Shown: one piece after another, positions 47,604-56,075 of the stretch
Numbering within the stretch: position 1 is the stretch's first letter
Layout: every line of letters begins with the position of its first letter
From: Texcoconibacillus texcoconensis
GTDB taxonomy: Bacteria; Bacillota; Bacilli; Bacillales; Salisediminibacteriaceae
Assembly (NCBI RefSeq): GCF_014202575.1
Contig: NZ_JACHHB010000001.1
Coordinates: 186,001-250,000, forward strand
Reading direction: 5' to 3'
DNA length: 64,000 nucleotides
Position numbers and translations under genes: made by a program
Notes under the pieces: model-generated
What the model was told of the DNA's origin: nothing
The model's input: the letters and a program-made list of their open reading frames with translations, nothing else
Databases searched by the model: none

Positions 47604-47640
47604 GCTACTAAATTTTATCACAATTTAGTAGCCCCATCAA
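47604..47640 (-). promoter_or_regulatory. xerC-hslVU-codY promoter overlapped by a large palindrome
   Basis: The -35 TTGATG (47635-47640) and -10 TAAAAT (47612-47617) are 17 bases apart. A perfect 11-bp inverted repeat (arms 47604-47614 and 47622-47632, spacer 7) covers most of the spacer and the -10. In DNA it could be an operator; downstream of the start it would be only partly transcribed. Confidence 0.55.
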
Positions 47641-47652
47641 TGAACTTTACAT

Positions 47653-47667
47653 TTTTTTCACAAAATT
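47653..47667. promoter_or_regulatory. Possible CodY box upstream of the xerC-codY promoter
   Basis: The 15-base sequence AATTTTGTGAAAAAA (minus strand) matches the CodY consensus AATTTTCWGAAAATT with three mismatches, just upstream of the -35. It could mediate autoregulation; a match of this quality also occurs by chance in AT-rich DNA. Confidence 0.3.
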
Positions 47668-47728
47668 CTGAATCATTTCCAGTACTCTACCAAAAAAACT
47701 TCAAATTCGATTCCATAAACACTTTAGA

Positions 47729-47756
47729 AGGGTACGACACTTTTGTGTCATACCCT
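47729..47756 (-). terminator. Stem-loop after topA
   Basis: A 12-bp stem with one GU pair and an AAAA loop lies 18 bases past the topA stop. No T-run follows on the minus strand (TCTAAAG), so it is either a weak terminator or a 3'-stabilising hairpin. The trmFO gene expected here is absent. Confidence 0.6.
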
Positions 47757-47774
47757 AAAAGTTGAAGCCCTTGT

Positions 47775-49847
47775 TTAGTTTGCTTCTTCTTTATAATCAC
47801 ATTCTGTACATTGAACATGAACAGCCTTCTTCGTTTTCTTCTCAACTAGCATATGCTCACATTTCGGACACTTTCTTGCGATCGGTTTATCCCACGAAAC
47901 AAATTCGCAATTTGGATATTGATCACAACCATAAAAGATCCGATTCTTTTTACTTTTTCTTTCAACAATTTGTCCGTCATCACAACTTGGACAATCGACA
48001 CCAATCTCTTTAACGATCGCTTTTGTATTGCGGCATTCCGGGAAATTTGAGCATGCCATAAACTTGCCATAGCGTCCCATTTTATAAACCATTTCATGCC
48101 CGCATTTTTCGCAATCTTCTCCAGCCGGCTCATCACGGATTTCGACTTCTTCCATTTCTTCTTCCGCTATCTTTAGTCGTTGTTCAAAATCTTGATAAAA
48201 TTCATCGATAATCTGAACCCAACGCTGTTGACCGTCTTCTACCGAATCTAAGTCATTTTCCATCTTCGCCGTGAACTCCACATCGAGAATTTCAGGGAAG
48301 AATTCCTCAATAAGTTGCAAAACAATTTCCCCTAATTCTGTTGGGACAAAACGCTTATTATCTAATGAAACATAGTTCCTACGCTGAATCGTATCCAACG
48401 TCGGCGCAAACGTAGATGGTCGGCCAATTCCTAGCTCCTCCATCGTCTTTACAAGCCGAGCTTCTGTATAACGAGGTGGTGGTTGCGTAAAATGTTGACT
48501 CGGTTCAATTTTCTCATAAGAAATGTCTTCTCCTTCTTCCATCTCAGGGAGGAGTCGATCTTCTTCCTTCTTCCCGTCATCATTTCCTTCGGTGTATACT
48601 TTCATAAAACCAGGAAATTTCAGTTTTGAACCGTTCGCTCGAAACATGACGCCACCATTTTCTAAGTCGACAGCCATCGTATCCATGATCGCTGGCGCCA
48701 TTTCACTAGCGACCATTCGCTCCCATATCAATTTATAAAGGCGATACTGGTCTCTCGATAGATACTGCTTAACCGACTTTGGATCTTTTAAGACTGCAGT
48801 CGGACGCACAGCTTCGTGCGCATCTTGTGCATTCGAACTTTGCTGTTTTTTACGTTCGCCTTTTTTCGTATACTCTGATCCAAAATGGGTTTCAATGTAT
48901 TCTTTCGCATCTTTTTTGGCGGTATCTGATATACGTGTTGAGTCTGTTCTCATATACGTAATGAGACCGACTGTACCTTCTTTCCCGAGGTCGATACCTT
49001 CATATAATTGTTGAGCGACCATCATCGTTTTCTTCGCACGAAAGTTTAGTTTACGCGCTGCTTCCTGCTGTAAAGATGATGTCGTAAATGGTTGAACAGG
49101 ATTACGCTTACGTTCCCGTTTTTTCACTTGTTTTACTGTCAGCTGTTTACCATCGATTCGTGAAAGAATGTCGTCTACATCTTCCTTCGACTTCAAATCT
49201 TTTTTCTTTCCATCGAGACTATGGAACTTTGCAGAAAACGTATCTTTCCCTTTATTTAAGGCAGCTTCAATTGACCAATATTCTTCAGGAACAAAGTTTT
49301 GTATTTCTTTCTCTCGATCAATAATCATTTTCACAGCGACCGATTGGACTCGTCCAGCACTTAGCCCTTTCTTTACTTTTTTCCAAAGCAAAGGACTGAT
49401 GTTATAACCAACAAGACGATCAAGAACACGACGTGCTTGCTGTGCGTCAACGAGATTCATATCGATCTTACGTGGTGTTTTAAAAGCGTCCTTAATCGCA
49501 TCTTTAGTAATCTCGTTAAAGACAACACGACAATCTGCGTCTTCTTCAATGTTTAGACTATGTGCAAGGTGCCAAGCTATGGCTTCCCCTTCACGATCGG
49601 GGTCGGCTGCGAGATACACTTTTTTTGCTTTTTTTGCCGCCGTCTTTAACTCTTTAAGAACAGGACCCTTACCGCGAATCGTAATGTACTTTGGTTTGTA
49701 GTTGTTTTCAACATCGACACCTGTTTGACTTTTCGGTAAATCTATCACGTGTCCCATAGAAGCCTTTACGGCATATTTCTTTCCTAAGTATTTCCCTATC
49801 GTCTTCGCTTTTGCGGGAGATTCAACGATCACTAAGTAATCGGACAT
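47775..49847 (-). CDS. topA: DNA topoisomerase I
   Basis: Relaxes negative supercoils. From the ATG at 49847 (GGGGGAGGAAA upstream) it has 690 residues. The TOPRIM domain has [14 protein letters not shown] at 4-17 and DPDREGEAI near 82-90. The catalytic Tyr298 is in [12 protein letters not shown]. Three tetracysteine zinc-ribbon units follow at the C-terminus: around CEKCGHEM and [15 protein letters not shown] and CDQYPNC, and CPKCEHML and CTECD. That is the usual B. subtilis arrangement. A sigma-A-like promoter precedes it. It is separated from dprA by 548 bases. Confidence 0.97.
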   Translation of the reverse strand: MSDYLVIVESPAKAKTIGKYLGKKYAVKASMGHVIDLPKSQTGVDVENNYKPKYITIRGKGPVLKELKTAAKKAKKVYLAADPDREGEAIAWHLAHSLNIEEDADCRVVFNEITKDAIKDAFKTPRKIDMNLVDAQQARRVLDRLVGYNISPLLWKKVKKGLSAGRVQSVAVKMIIDREKEIQNFVPEEYWSIEAALNKGKDTFSAKFHSLDGKKKDLKSKEDVDDILSRIDGKQLTVKQVKKRERKRNPVQPFTTSSLQQEAARKLNFRAKKTMMVAQQLYEGIDLGKEGTVGLITYMRTDSTRISDTAKKDAKEYIETHFGSEYTKKGERKKQQSSNAQDAHEAVRPTAVLKDPKSVKQYLSRDQYRLYKLIWERMVASEMAPAIMDTMAVDLENGGVMFRANGSKLKFPGFMKVYTEGNDDGKKEEDRLLPEMEEGEDISYEKIEPSQHFTQPPPRYTEARLVKTMEELGIGRPSTFAPTLDTIQRRNYVSLDNKRFVPTELGEIVLQLIEEFFPEILDVEFTAKMENDLDSVEDGQQRWVQIIDEFYQDFEQRLKIAEEEMEEVEIRDEPAGEDCEKCGHEMVYKMGRYGKFMACSNFPECRNTKAIVKEIGVDCPSCDDGQIVERKSKKNRIFYGCDQYPNCEFVSWDKPIARKCPKCEHMLVEKKTKKAVHVQCTECDYKEEAN

Positions 49848-49892
49848 TTTCTGTTTTCCTCCCCCTTTTAGAGGTAAAATGAAATCTTCCCT

Positions 49893-49922
49893 ATTATTAA
49901 CCACTCTTTTACGGTTTGTCAA
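49893..49922 (-). promoter_or_regulatory. Sigma-A promoter for topA
   Basis: A perfect -35 TTGACA (49917-49922) lies 18 bases from AATAAT (49893-49898). It is about 45 bases upstream of the topA ATG. Confidence 0.65.
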
Positions 49923-50230
49923 ACATCAAAACGGTAAAATTGTGGAAATGGTTCTATTTTATTTTGGTAAAACATCGTTTATCCGCCTTTTAGCACCACT
50001 AAAAAATGATTTCAATTTTTTCTTACCGCTGTTTTCGTATAGCGTACTATATCATTTGTATCGTACTTGGAATAGTTCGTTTGTATTGCAAAGTAATAAT
50101 CTTTTAGAAAACTTTCTAATTGAGTTATCTTACGATCCAATTTCATAATGAAGGGGTTTAACAAACATCACGAATGTAATCAGTTATCACGAAAGTTAAC
50201 GTTCGTTTTGGCAACGAGTGATTGAAACGA
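49923..50230. other. Non-coding AT-rich stretch between topA promoter and repeat element
   Basis: I see no convincing gene. A plus-strand frame from 49879 (89 codons) starts inside the topA leader and has odd, hydrophobic composition. A minus-strand 18-codon frame, [18 protein letters not shown], has AAGGCGG seven bases upstream and ends at the topA -35. It is too short to call a gene. Confidence 0.4.
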
Positions 50231-50350
50231 AAGGCGGCGACTCCCAGAGGATAGAGCGCAGTCTGAAGATCCACTTATGCAAGGCCTGGCCGAGCATAAG
50301 TTAGCTGAAGACAAGCCCTCGGGAAAGCGTCCGCCTGCAGTGAAAATCAC
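50231..50350. repeat. GC-rich hairpin element resembling a Bacillaceae interspersed repeat
   Basis: About 120 bases, clearly more GC-rich than the flanks, bounded by GGCGGCGACTCCC and GGGAAAGCGTCCGCC, which can pair. The centre contains a perfect hairpin, ACTTATGC (50273-50280) with GCATAAGT (50294-50301), enclosing GGCC-T-GGCC. I recall very similar sequences scattered in intergenic regions of many Bacillaceae. Copy number here cannot be tested because no second copy is in the window. Confidence 0.65.
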
Positions 50351-50395
50351 CATCCATGTTCGGAGATGATCTTTAATCTATTATGAAATTCATTC

Positions 50396-51274
50396 TTACT
50401 TCAAAACGAATTCATTAACTATATCATTAGCATCATGAATACATAATGCTCCTTCTTGAATTAAGCGGTGACACCCTTCCGTTCGAGGGTCATCGATCGG
50501 TCCTGGTAAACTATAGACATCTCTCCCTTGTTCTAAAGCCGTATATGCTGTTATTAATGAGCCACTACGCTTTTTTGCTTCGACGACAAATGTTGCTTTC
50601 GTTAGTCCACTTATGATTCGATTTCGTTCGGGAAAGCGCCATTTCGCTGGCGGTGTGTGTGGAGGATATTCACTGAGGAGAAGATGATTTTGGGCAATTC
50701 CTTGACTTAGTGAGCGATGTTGTTTCGGGTAAATGTGGTCAAAACCTGCACCCAGGACAGCGATCGTCCTCCCTCCGTTCTGCAATGTTAGTTGGTGAGC
50801 GTATCCATCTACGCCTAATGCAAGACCGCTGACAACCATAATACCTTCTTTACATAGAGGGGGAATAAGCTGACTTAATAAACGATATGAGCGCTCAGAT
50901 GGGTCACGAGTACCTACCACAGCTAAACTCTTTGATTCATGTAAATATGTTATATTTCCTTTAACGTATATGACAAATGGAGGATCGTAAATTTCTTTTA
51001 ACAAAGGGGGATAATCTCGGTGAGAAAATATAAGAGGGACGATATGTTGATGACTAAAGTGAGCTAATAAGGAATCAATAGAACTTCTCTGCAATCGGTC
51101 ATATAAAACGTTTAATGTACGAAAAGTCGATGTTGTTACGCGTTGAAAGTCAGTAATAGAAAAATGATACAGGTCCGATAAATCCGGGTCATTCACGACA
51201 ATTTGCGACACAAGTTTTGAGCGACCATCACAACAGGTATGTAAATGAAGAAGCCGCTTCTCAAATTCATTCAT
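50396..51274 (-). CDS. dprA: DNA processing protein DprA (Smf)
   Basis: Loads RecA onto incoming single-stranded DNA in natural transformation. The 292 residues contain the Rossmann-like DNA_processg_A domain: VVGTRDPSERSYRLLSQLIP near 116-135 and VVSGLALGVDGYAHQLTL near 147-164. The block AVLGAGFDHIYPKQHRSL near 173-190 and FPERNRIISGLTKATFVVEA near 219-238 follow, with SLITAYTALEQGRDVYSLPG near 242-261. The ATG follows GGAGGATG. No C-terminal winged-helix domain is present, as in the B. subtilis protein. It lies between sucD and topA, as in Bacillus. Confidence 0.95.
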   Translation of the reverse strand: MNEFEKRLLHLHTCCDGRSKLVSQIVVNDPDLSDLYHFSITDFQRVTTSTFRTLNVLYDRLQRSSIDSLLAHFSHQHIVPLIFSHRDYPPLLKEIYDPPFVIYVKGNITYLHESKSLAVVGTRDPSERSYRLLSQLIPPLCKEGIMVVSGLALGVDGYAHQLTLQNGGRTIAVLGAGFDHIYPKQHRSLSQGIAQNHLLLSEYPPHTPPAKWRFPERNRIISGLTKATFVVEAKKRSGSLITAYTALEQGRDVYSLPGPIDDPRTEGCHRLIQEGALCIHDANDIVNEFVLK

Positions 51275-51327
51275 TTTTCATCCTCCAATCCATCTTCATT
51301 GAATTTTCGGTAACGTTCTCATTATTA

Positions 51328-51359
51328 GAAGTCGGCACGAAAAAAAACGTACCGACTTC
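51328..51359 (-). terminator. Stem-loop after sucD
   Basis: A 12-bp stem (GAAGTCGGTACG with CGTGCCGACTTC, one GU pair) and an eight-T loop lie 45 bases after the sucD stop. There is no T-run after the stem on the minus strand. Confidence 0.6.
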
Positions 51360-51404
51360 CCTATGTGCTTCAGAAATGCTTGAGTAAAATTGGGATAAAA
51401 ACCA

Positions 51405-52313
51405 TTATACTTCATGAGTCACACATTTGTCATAAATCCCTTTCTCTTTTAATGCTGAAATCAGCGTCTCACCCATCACTGCTGGTGTATCCGCTACCTT
51501 TACACCAGCTGCCTCGAGACTTGAAATTTTTTCTTTTGCTGTTCCTTTTCCACCAGAAATAATTGCACCTGCATGACCCATTCTCTTACCTGGTGGTGCA
51601 GTTTGCCCACCGATAAATCCAGCAACAGGCTTTGTCATGTTTTCTTTTATCCATTCTGCCGCTTCTTCCTCAGCTGTTCCGCCAATTTCACCGATCATCA
51701 TCACCGCATGGGTATCTGGGTCGTCATTAAACAATTTTAAGACATCGATAAAACTCGTGCCATTCACCGGGTCCCCGCCGATACCTACAGCCGTTGATTG
51801 ACCAATTCCTTCATTAGATAATTGACCAACAGCTTCATAAGTTAACGTACCTGAACGAGACACAACACCAACATGCCCGCGTTTATGAATATAACCTGGC
51901 ATAATACCAATTTTGCATTCTTCTGGTGTAATGACACCTGGGCAGTTAGGCCCAATTAGTCGTGTCGTTTTCCCTTCCATAAAACGCTTGACCTTGATCA
52001 TATCAACAACTGGAATACCTTCTGTAATCGTAATCACGATATCGACACCTGCATCTGTCGCTTCCATAATAGCATCAGCTGCAAAAGCTGGTGGAACATA
52101 GATCACAGATGCATTTGCACCCGTCTTTTCGACAGCCTCACTGACAGTATCAAAAACCGGGATACCCTCGATGTCTGTACCCCCTTTTCCTGGTGTCACA
52201 CCTCCGACGATATTCGTCCCATATGCTCTCGACTGTTCTGTATGAAACCAGCCTGTTGAGCCGGTAATCCCTTGGACGATTACTTTTGTATTTTTATCGA
52301 TAAGGATACTCAT
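51405..52313 (-). CDS. sucD: Succinyl-CoA synthetase alpha subunit
   Basis: TCA-cycle enzyme that interconverts succinyl-CoA and succinate with NDP phosphorylation. The alpha subunit binds CoA and carries the phosphohistidine. 302 residues. The CoA-binding loop is [13 protein letters not shown] near 15-27 and [17 protein letters not shown] near 120-136. The phosphohistidine His247 is in [14 protein letters not shown], and SRSGTLTYE is near 152-160. The ATG follows GGCGGGGG. It is 16 bases after sucC, forming a simple two-gene unit. Confidence 0.97.
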   Translation of the reverse strand: MSILIDKNTKVIVQGITGSTGWFHTEQSRAYGTNIVGGVTPGKGGTDIEGIPVFDTVSEAVEKTGANASVIYVPPAFAADAIMEATDAGVDIVITITEGIPVVDMIKVKRFMEGKTTRLIGPNCPGVITPEECKIGIMPGYIHKRGHVGVVSRSGTLTYEAVGQLSNEGIGQSTAVGIGGDPVNGTSFIDVLKLFNDDPDTHAVMMIGEIGGTAEEEAAEWIKENMTKPVAGFIGGQTAPPGKRMGHAGAIISGGKGTAKEKISSLEAAGVKVADTPAVMGETLISALKEKGIYDKCVTHEV

Positions 52314-52329
52314 CGTTGCCCCCGCCTTT

Positions 52330-53490
52330 CTATTTTACTTGTGATACGATTTTTTCCGCACCGTCAGCCATCGAATCAGCTGCAGTAATATTCAATCCTG
52401 ATTGTTCCAACATTTGCTTTCCTCGTTCAACATTGGTACCTTCTAGTCTTACAACGAGTGGAATCTTTAAGCCTGCTTCTTTCGTTGCAGCAATGATTCC
52501 ATCAGCAATCACATCACACTTCATAATGCCACCGAATATATTCACGTAAATGCCTTGAACGTTCGTATCGGAAAGAATGATTTTAAAAGCTTCAGTGACT
52601 TTTTCGGCTGATGCGCCACCTCCTACATCAAGGAAGTTAGCTGGCTCTCCATCGTAATATTTAATGATATCCATCGTTGCCATAGCTAGACCTGCACCAT
52701 TTACCATGCAGCCGATGTTTCCATCTAAAGAGATATAACTAAGGTCATATTTAGATGCTTCAATCTCTTTTTCATCTTCTTCATCTAAATCACGATATTC
52801 ATATACTTCTTTTTGACGATACAGCGCATTAGAGTCAAAATTTAATTTTGCATCCAACGCCATTACCCGTCCATCCCCTGTTGTAACAAGGGGGTTTATT
52901 TCTGCAATTGAGCAATCTTTTTCAATGAATACTTGATATAGACCAAGCATAAATTTCACAGATTCTTTAATGAGGTCATTTGGAATATTGATATTAAAAG
53001 CCAAACGTCGTGCTTGGTAAGGCATTAAACCTACAATTGGGTCAATCACCTCTTGAAAGATCTTTTCTGGCGTTTTTTCAGCCACCTCTTCGATCTCTGT
53101 TCCACCCTCTTCAGATGCCATCATAACAACACTCGAAGTCGCACGATCAACAACGAGACCGATGTAATATTCTTGTTTAATATCGCACCCTTCTTCAATA
53201 AGAAGGCGTTTCACTTCTTTTCCTTCAGGTCCTGTCTGGTGTGTTACAAGCGTTTTACCGAGAATTTCATCAGCATATGTACGCACTTCATCTTTTGTTT
53301 TGGCAACTTTTACGCCACCAGCTTTGCCGCGCCCTCCAGCATGAATTTGAGCTTTAACAACGGAAACATTTGAATTCAATTGTTCTGCCGCTTCAACAGC
53401 TTCTTCGACAGAAAACGCCACTTTTCCGTTTGGCACAGCAACGCCATAAGAACGGAGAATTTCTTTCCCTTGATACTCATGGATATTCAT
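52330..53490 (-). CDS. sucC: Succinyl-CoA synthetase beta subunit
   Basis: The beta subunit carries nucleotide and succinate specificity. The 386 residues start [20 protein letters not shown] and have the ATP-grasp fold. [19 protein letters not shown] lies near 46-64, [20 protein letters not shown] near 193-212 and [20 protein letters not shown] near 256-275. The loop [17 protein letters not shown] near 290 and [11 protein letters not shown] near 354 also fit. The ATG follows GGAGGCAA. It has its own upstream region after the terminator of the preceding gene. Confidence 0.97.
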   Translation of the reverse strand: MNIHEYQGKEILRSYGVAVPNGKVAFSVEEAVEAAEQLNSNVSVVKAQIHAGGRGKAGGVKVAKTKDEVRTYADEILGKTLVTHQTGPEGKEVKRLLIEEGCDIKQEYYIGLVVDRATSSVVMMASEEGGTEIEEVAEKTPEKIFQEVIDPIVGLMPYQARRLAFNINIPNDLIKESVKFMLGLYQVFIEKDCSIAEINPLVTTGDGRVMALDAKLNFDSNALYRQKEVYEYRDLDEEDEKEIEASKYDLSYISLDGNIGCMVNGAGLAMATMDIIKYYDGEPANFLDVGGGASAEKVTEAFKIILSDTNVQGIYVNIFGGIMKCDVIADGIIAATKEAGLKIPLVVRLEGTNVERGKQMLEQSGLNITAADSMADGAEKIVSQVK

Positions 53491-53588
53491 AAACTTGCCT
53501 CCAATCTTGATGTACGTGGATAGTTTGCTGTTAAAACTATAACAGTCTTACTTTCAATTACATTCTACACAAGAAGGACAATTCCTCC

Positions 53589-53619
53589 ATTATAAACAAA
53601 ATTCAAACAAAGATTTCAA
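53589..53619 (-). promoter_or_regulatory. Possible sucC promoter
   Basis: A perfect -10 TATAAT (53589-53594) has TTGAAA (53614-53619) 19 bases upstream, a longer than ideal spacing. It is about 100 bases before sucC, so a leader of some length would result. A CTGTTA/TAACAG inverted repeat lies within it. Confidence 0.35.
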
Positions 53620-53663
53620 AAAAGAAAGAGCACCACCAATTTTAAAGCACATTTTGTCGAATG

Positions 53664-53707
53664 AAAAAGCTGACAAAGGGGATTCTACCTCAATGTCAGC
53701 TACTTTT
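53664..53707 (-). terminator. Rho-independent terminator after the SASP-like gene
   Basis: On the minus strand AGCTGACA pairs with TGTCAGCT (8 bp, loop of about 18), followed by TTTTT. It separates the rnhB-ylqG-ylqH-SASP-like unit from sucCD. Confidence 0.8.
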
Positions 53708-53737
53708 AACATTATGATTTACAATAGGGTTCTATTA

Positions 53738-53917
53738 TTAACAGTTTTCATCCTTTTCATCTTTCATTTTCTCGGCCATTTTTTTAGATGTTTGATCGGC
53801 TAAACGGTCCGTTTCTTGTGCCGAGTGGAAGATACCAAATTCATGAGCGATTTCTTCGCGGTACGTATTCATATATTGATCAAGTTGATCGACGAGCAGA
53901 CGGTTTCTCGAGCTCAT
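53738..53917 (-). CDS. Small protein resembling a divergent alpha/beta-type small acid-soluble spore protein
   Basis: A 59-codon frame with an excellent ribosome site (AAAGGGAGGG, 6 bases from the ATG) and its own terminator, so it is very likely a real gene. The N-terminus MSSRNRLLVDQLDQYM resembles the start of some alpha/beta SASPs (SRNRLLVPGAEQALDQM-like). The segment EEIAHEFGI matches the region cleaved by the germination protease GPR (consensus E-[IF]-A-S-E-F-G). The second conserved SASP block, the Gly-rich DNA-contact segment ending TKRLV, is shortened to SAQETDRLADQTSKKMAEKM with no Gly-Gly. It ends in a charged tail with a Cys. It may be a degenerate or specialised SASP. B. subtilis has no gene at this position. 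Confidence 0.7.
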   Translation of the reverse strand: MSSRNRLLVDQLDQYMNTYREEIAHEFGIFHSAQETDRLADQTSKKMAEKMKDEKDENC

Positions 53918-53979
53918 ACTATCCCTCCCTTTAACATGGTACGTTTATCATTTCCTAAAGGAGAGGATTTATGTGATGT

Positions 53980-54288
53980 TTACTCGTTGGCGTTAGATTT
54001 CGTGTCCATTTGTCGATCAATGCGATAAATAAAAGCAAATAATTCAGCGACAACTTCATATAGCTCTGTAGGAATTTGTTCGTTCACTTCTAATTGAGCT
54101 AACAATTCAACGAGCGATGAATCTTCCTGAATAGGGATATTGTTTTTTTCGGCAATATCCACCAATTGGTCTGCCACATAGCCGCGCCCTTTTGCTTTCA
54201 CCTTTGGCGCCTCGTCCTTTTCACCATCATAATTAAGGGCCACAGCACGTTGTTGTGACTTTTGTATGCTTTTGTAATGATTACTCAT
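53980..54288 (-). CDS. FlhB C-terminal-domain homologue (YlqH/FhlB type)
   Basis: A 102-residue stand-alone protein that aligns with the cytoplasmic C-terminal part of FlhB after the cleavage site. AVALNYDGEKDEAPKVKAKG and GYVADQLVDIAEKNNIPIQE correspond to FlhB AIALKYDDETMEAPQIVAKG and the following helix. The end VVAELFAFIYRIDRQ also matches FlhB. The NPTH site itself is missing (QQRAVAL replaces it), so it needs no processing. The ATG overlaps the ylqG stop (ATGA). Called YlqH in B. subtilis. It may modulate export specificity with YlqG; the function is not established. Confidence 0.9.
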   Translation of the reverse strand: MSNHYKSIQKSQQRAVALNYDGEKDEAPKVKAKGRGYVADQLVDIAEKNNIPIQEDSSLVELLAQLEVNEQIPTELYEVVAELFAFIYRIDRQMDTKSNANE

Positions 54289-56063
54289 ACACGCACATCC
54301 AATCCTTGATAAGACCTTTCATCGATCCGCATTTCGTGGTGGTTCGATGGCTGTGCCACTTGGCTTTTCTCTTTAGGTTGAACCCATTTCACCGTTGATA
54401 GGCGGTAATCTAAAGACGCAAGCTGTTGTTGTAAATGGGGTTTTAACGCTTCAATTAAGTCTGTCGGTTTATCTTCTTCATTAAAGATTTGTAAAGCAAC
54501 AATACGATTTTGGATTTGTACATCAATCACCGTTTCATCTAATTTCTCTAAATAAAGATAAAATAAAATTCGACAATGATTACTATCAATTTTTCCATCA
54601 GGGGTTCTCTTTGATTCCCATTGAACAGTAATGTCTTGATATGAATCCGAATATTTCACAGGCCACTGGCTAATAATTTGCTGGAGTGGTCCATTTTGTT
54701 CAGAGGCTAGCAATTGTTGCCCTGTTAAACGTTGTAACAAGAACTCTGCTTGCTCGAGCATTTGACTTGAAAGTGGTAACTGTAAAGTTTGCATCAATAA
54801 AGGTTTAAGTTGCTGTGTAGCATCAAAACTTTGTGAAACTCTCCCTTGTTGAGCTTGGTTTTGCAAGTCATACTCAAACGACATCCCTAACTGTTGTAAG
54901 AGCGATTGGAATGGAAAATTGGGATTCGAATGAGTTGGTGAGCCAATGTTTGCTCGCGTTGTCTGCTGCCATTCTTCAATCGCCCCACGCATCTCACTAG
55001 TAAGGCTTGTCGGTGACTGAATCATTTGCTGAAACTGCTGTAATGCTTGTTCTTGAGTCGCTGAACCTCCTAGAAGCTGAACAAATTGATTGAACATTTG
55101 CCGATCTGCTAAAGCTTCAGGTCGAATTGTACTCATCAACGTTGTAAATACAGTGCTCGCTTCCATGTTAGCAAGTGGGACGCCTTGATTCGATGCTAAA
55201 TGTGGCCATAATTGATTGACAATCTGACGATTTTGTTCATTTAAGACAGCGGATTTGAACTGCTCATACACTTGTGTAATCGGTTGGTCTTGTGGGAAGA
55301 GACCGAGTTGGCGAAGGATTTGTTCTGCTCCTGTAGCGACGCTGCGATCATTCATTGATTCATTTCCGACCATTTGTAAAATGTTCATGAGTGGATGTTC
55401 GTTTCTCCCCATTTGTGCCTGCGATAGCATTTGTAACAATTGCCCATTTAGTTGCTGCAATATAGCATATTTATTCCCTTCTTGAGAAAGCGTTTGTTGC
55501 AGCTTTAACATCGTTTCACCTAAAGGTTCTGTAGCGTGCCAAGCTTGCAAACTTTGAAACGTTGTTTCTGTTATTGGCAAACGGCGCTCAAGCATCGTTT
55601 GCATCAACTCTACACCTGATTGATTAACCATGTTCGTTTGCTGCAATATTTGACCTGCATCTTGTATATTTTGCTTAGAGAAAGGAAGGTTTGTTTGTGT
55701 AAACTGCTGAATAAGCATTCGATTCGCTTTCGTATCCTGTAAACCGATTTGTCGTAATAAAGAATCTTGATGAGAGCGGTCTTCTGCAGACCCGCGCTCC
55801 GTTAATGCGTTAACATTTTCCAATACTTTTAACCTAGGTAAGCTATCGCTACTCCCTTGCACTCGAAACCAATAACGCATCCCTTGTTCTAGTGAAGCTT
55901 CTAACCGAGCGGTTAATGCAACATCACCAATTGAAAGTCGCGCTAAGTTTCCTGGGTAAAGTTTATGAATTTGCCCTTGAAACATTTGCCCTGGTCGAAG
56001 TTGCACAGATGATTTTGTTTGGCCTAACTGAACGCCTGACAGTTGTTGACCGATCACATTCAT
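54285..56063 (-). CDS. FliK-like protein YlqG (Gln-rich, hook-length-domain related)
   Basis: Large hypothetical protein of 592 residues found in bacilli next to ylqH and rnhB. The N-terminal ~80 residues form an ordered domain (LRPGQMFQGQIHKLYPGNLA, followed by RLSIGDVALTARLEASLEQG). Residues about 100-470 are low-complexity and very rich in Gln, Leu, Met and Ser. The C-terminal region (about 480-575, with RILFYLYLEKLDETVIDVQI and LKPHLQQQLASLDYRLSTVK) has the pattern of the FliK C-terminal domain. The ATG follows AAGGAGG. Its coupling with the FlhB-C-like gene mirrors the FliK-FlhB pair, but no other flagellar gene is nearby. Confidence 0.85.
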   Translation of the reverse strand: MNVIGQQLSGVQLGQTKSSVQLRPGQMFQGQIHKLYPGNLARLSIGDVALTARLEASLEQGMRYWFRVQGSSDSLPRLKVLENVNALTERGSAEDRSHQDSLLRQIGLQDTKANRMLIQQFTQTNLPFSKQNIQDAGQILQQTNMVNQSGVELMQTMLERRLPITETTFQSLQAWHATEPLGETMLKLQQTLSQEGNKYAILQQLNGQLLQMLSQAQMGRNEHPLMNILQMVGNESMNDRSVATGAEQILRQLGLFPQDQPITQVYEQFKSAVLNEQNRQIVNQLWPHLASNQGVPLANMEASTVFTTLMSTIRPEALADRQMFNQFVQLLGGSATQEQALQQFQQMIQSPTSLTSEMRGAIEEWQQTTRANIGSPTHSNPNFPFQSLLQQLGMSFEYDLQNQAQQGRVSQSFDATQQLKPLLMQTLQLPLSSQMLEQAEFLLQRLTGQQLLASEQNGPLQQIISQWPVKYSDSYQDITVQWESKRTPDGKIDSNHCRILFYLYLEKLDETVIDVQIQNRIVALQIFNEEDKPTDLIEALKPHLQQQLASLDYRLSTVKWVQPKEKSQVAQPSNHHEMRIDERSYQGLDVRV

Positions 56064-56075
56064 AAATAAACCTCC

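Noticed and set aside
49930-49990. 18-codon minus-strand frame with a fair ribosome site before the topA promoter
   Set aside because: Too short and ends on the topA -35. No leader-peptide logic (no repeated regulatory codons or attenuator) could be seen.
49879-50148. 89-codon plus-strand ORF upstream of topA
   Set aside because: It starts inside the topA ribosome-site region on the opposite strand, has odd hydrophobic/aromatic composition and no recognisable domain. All other genes are on the minus strand.
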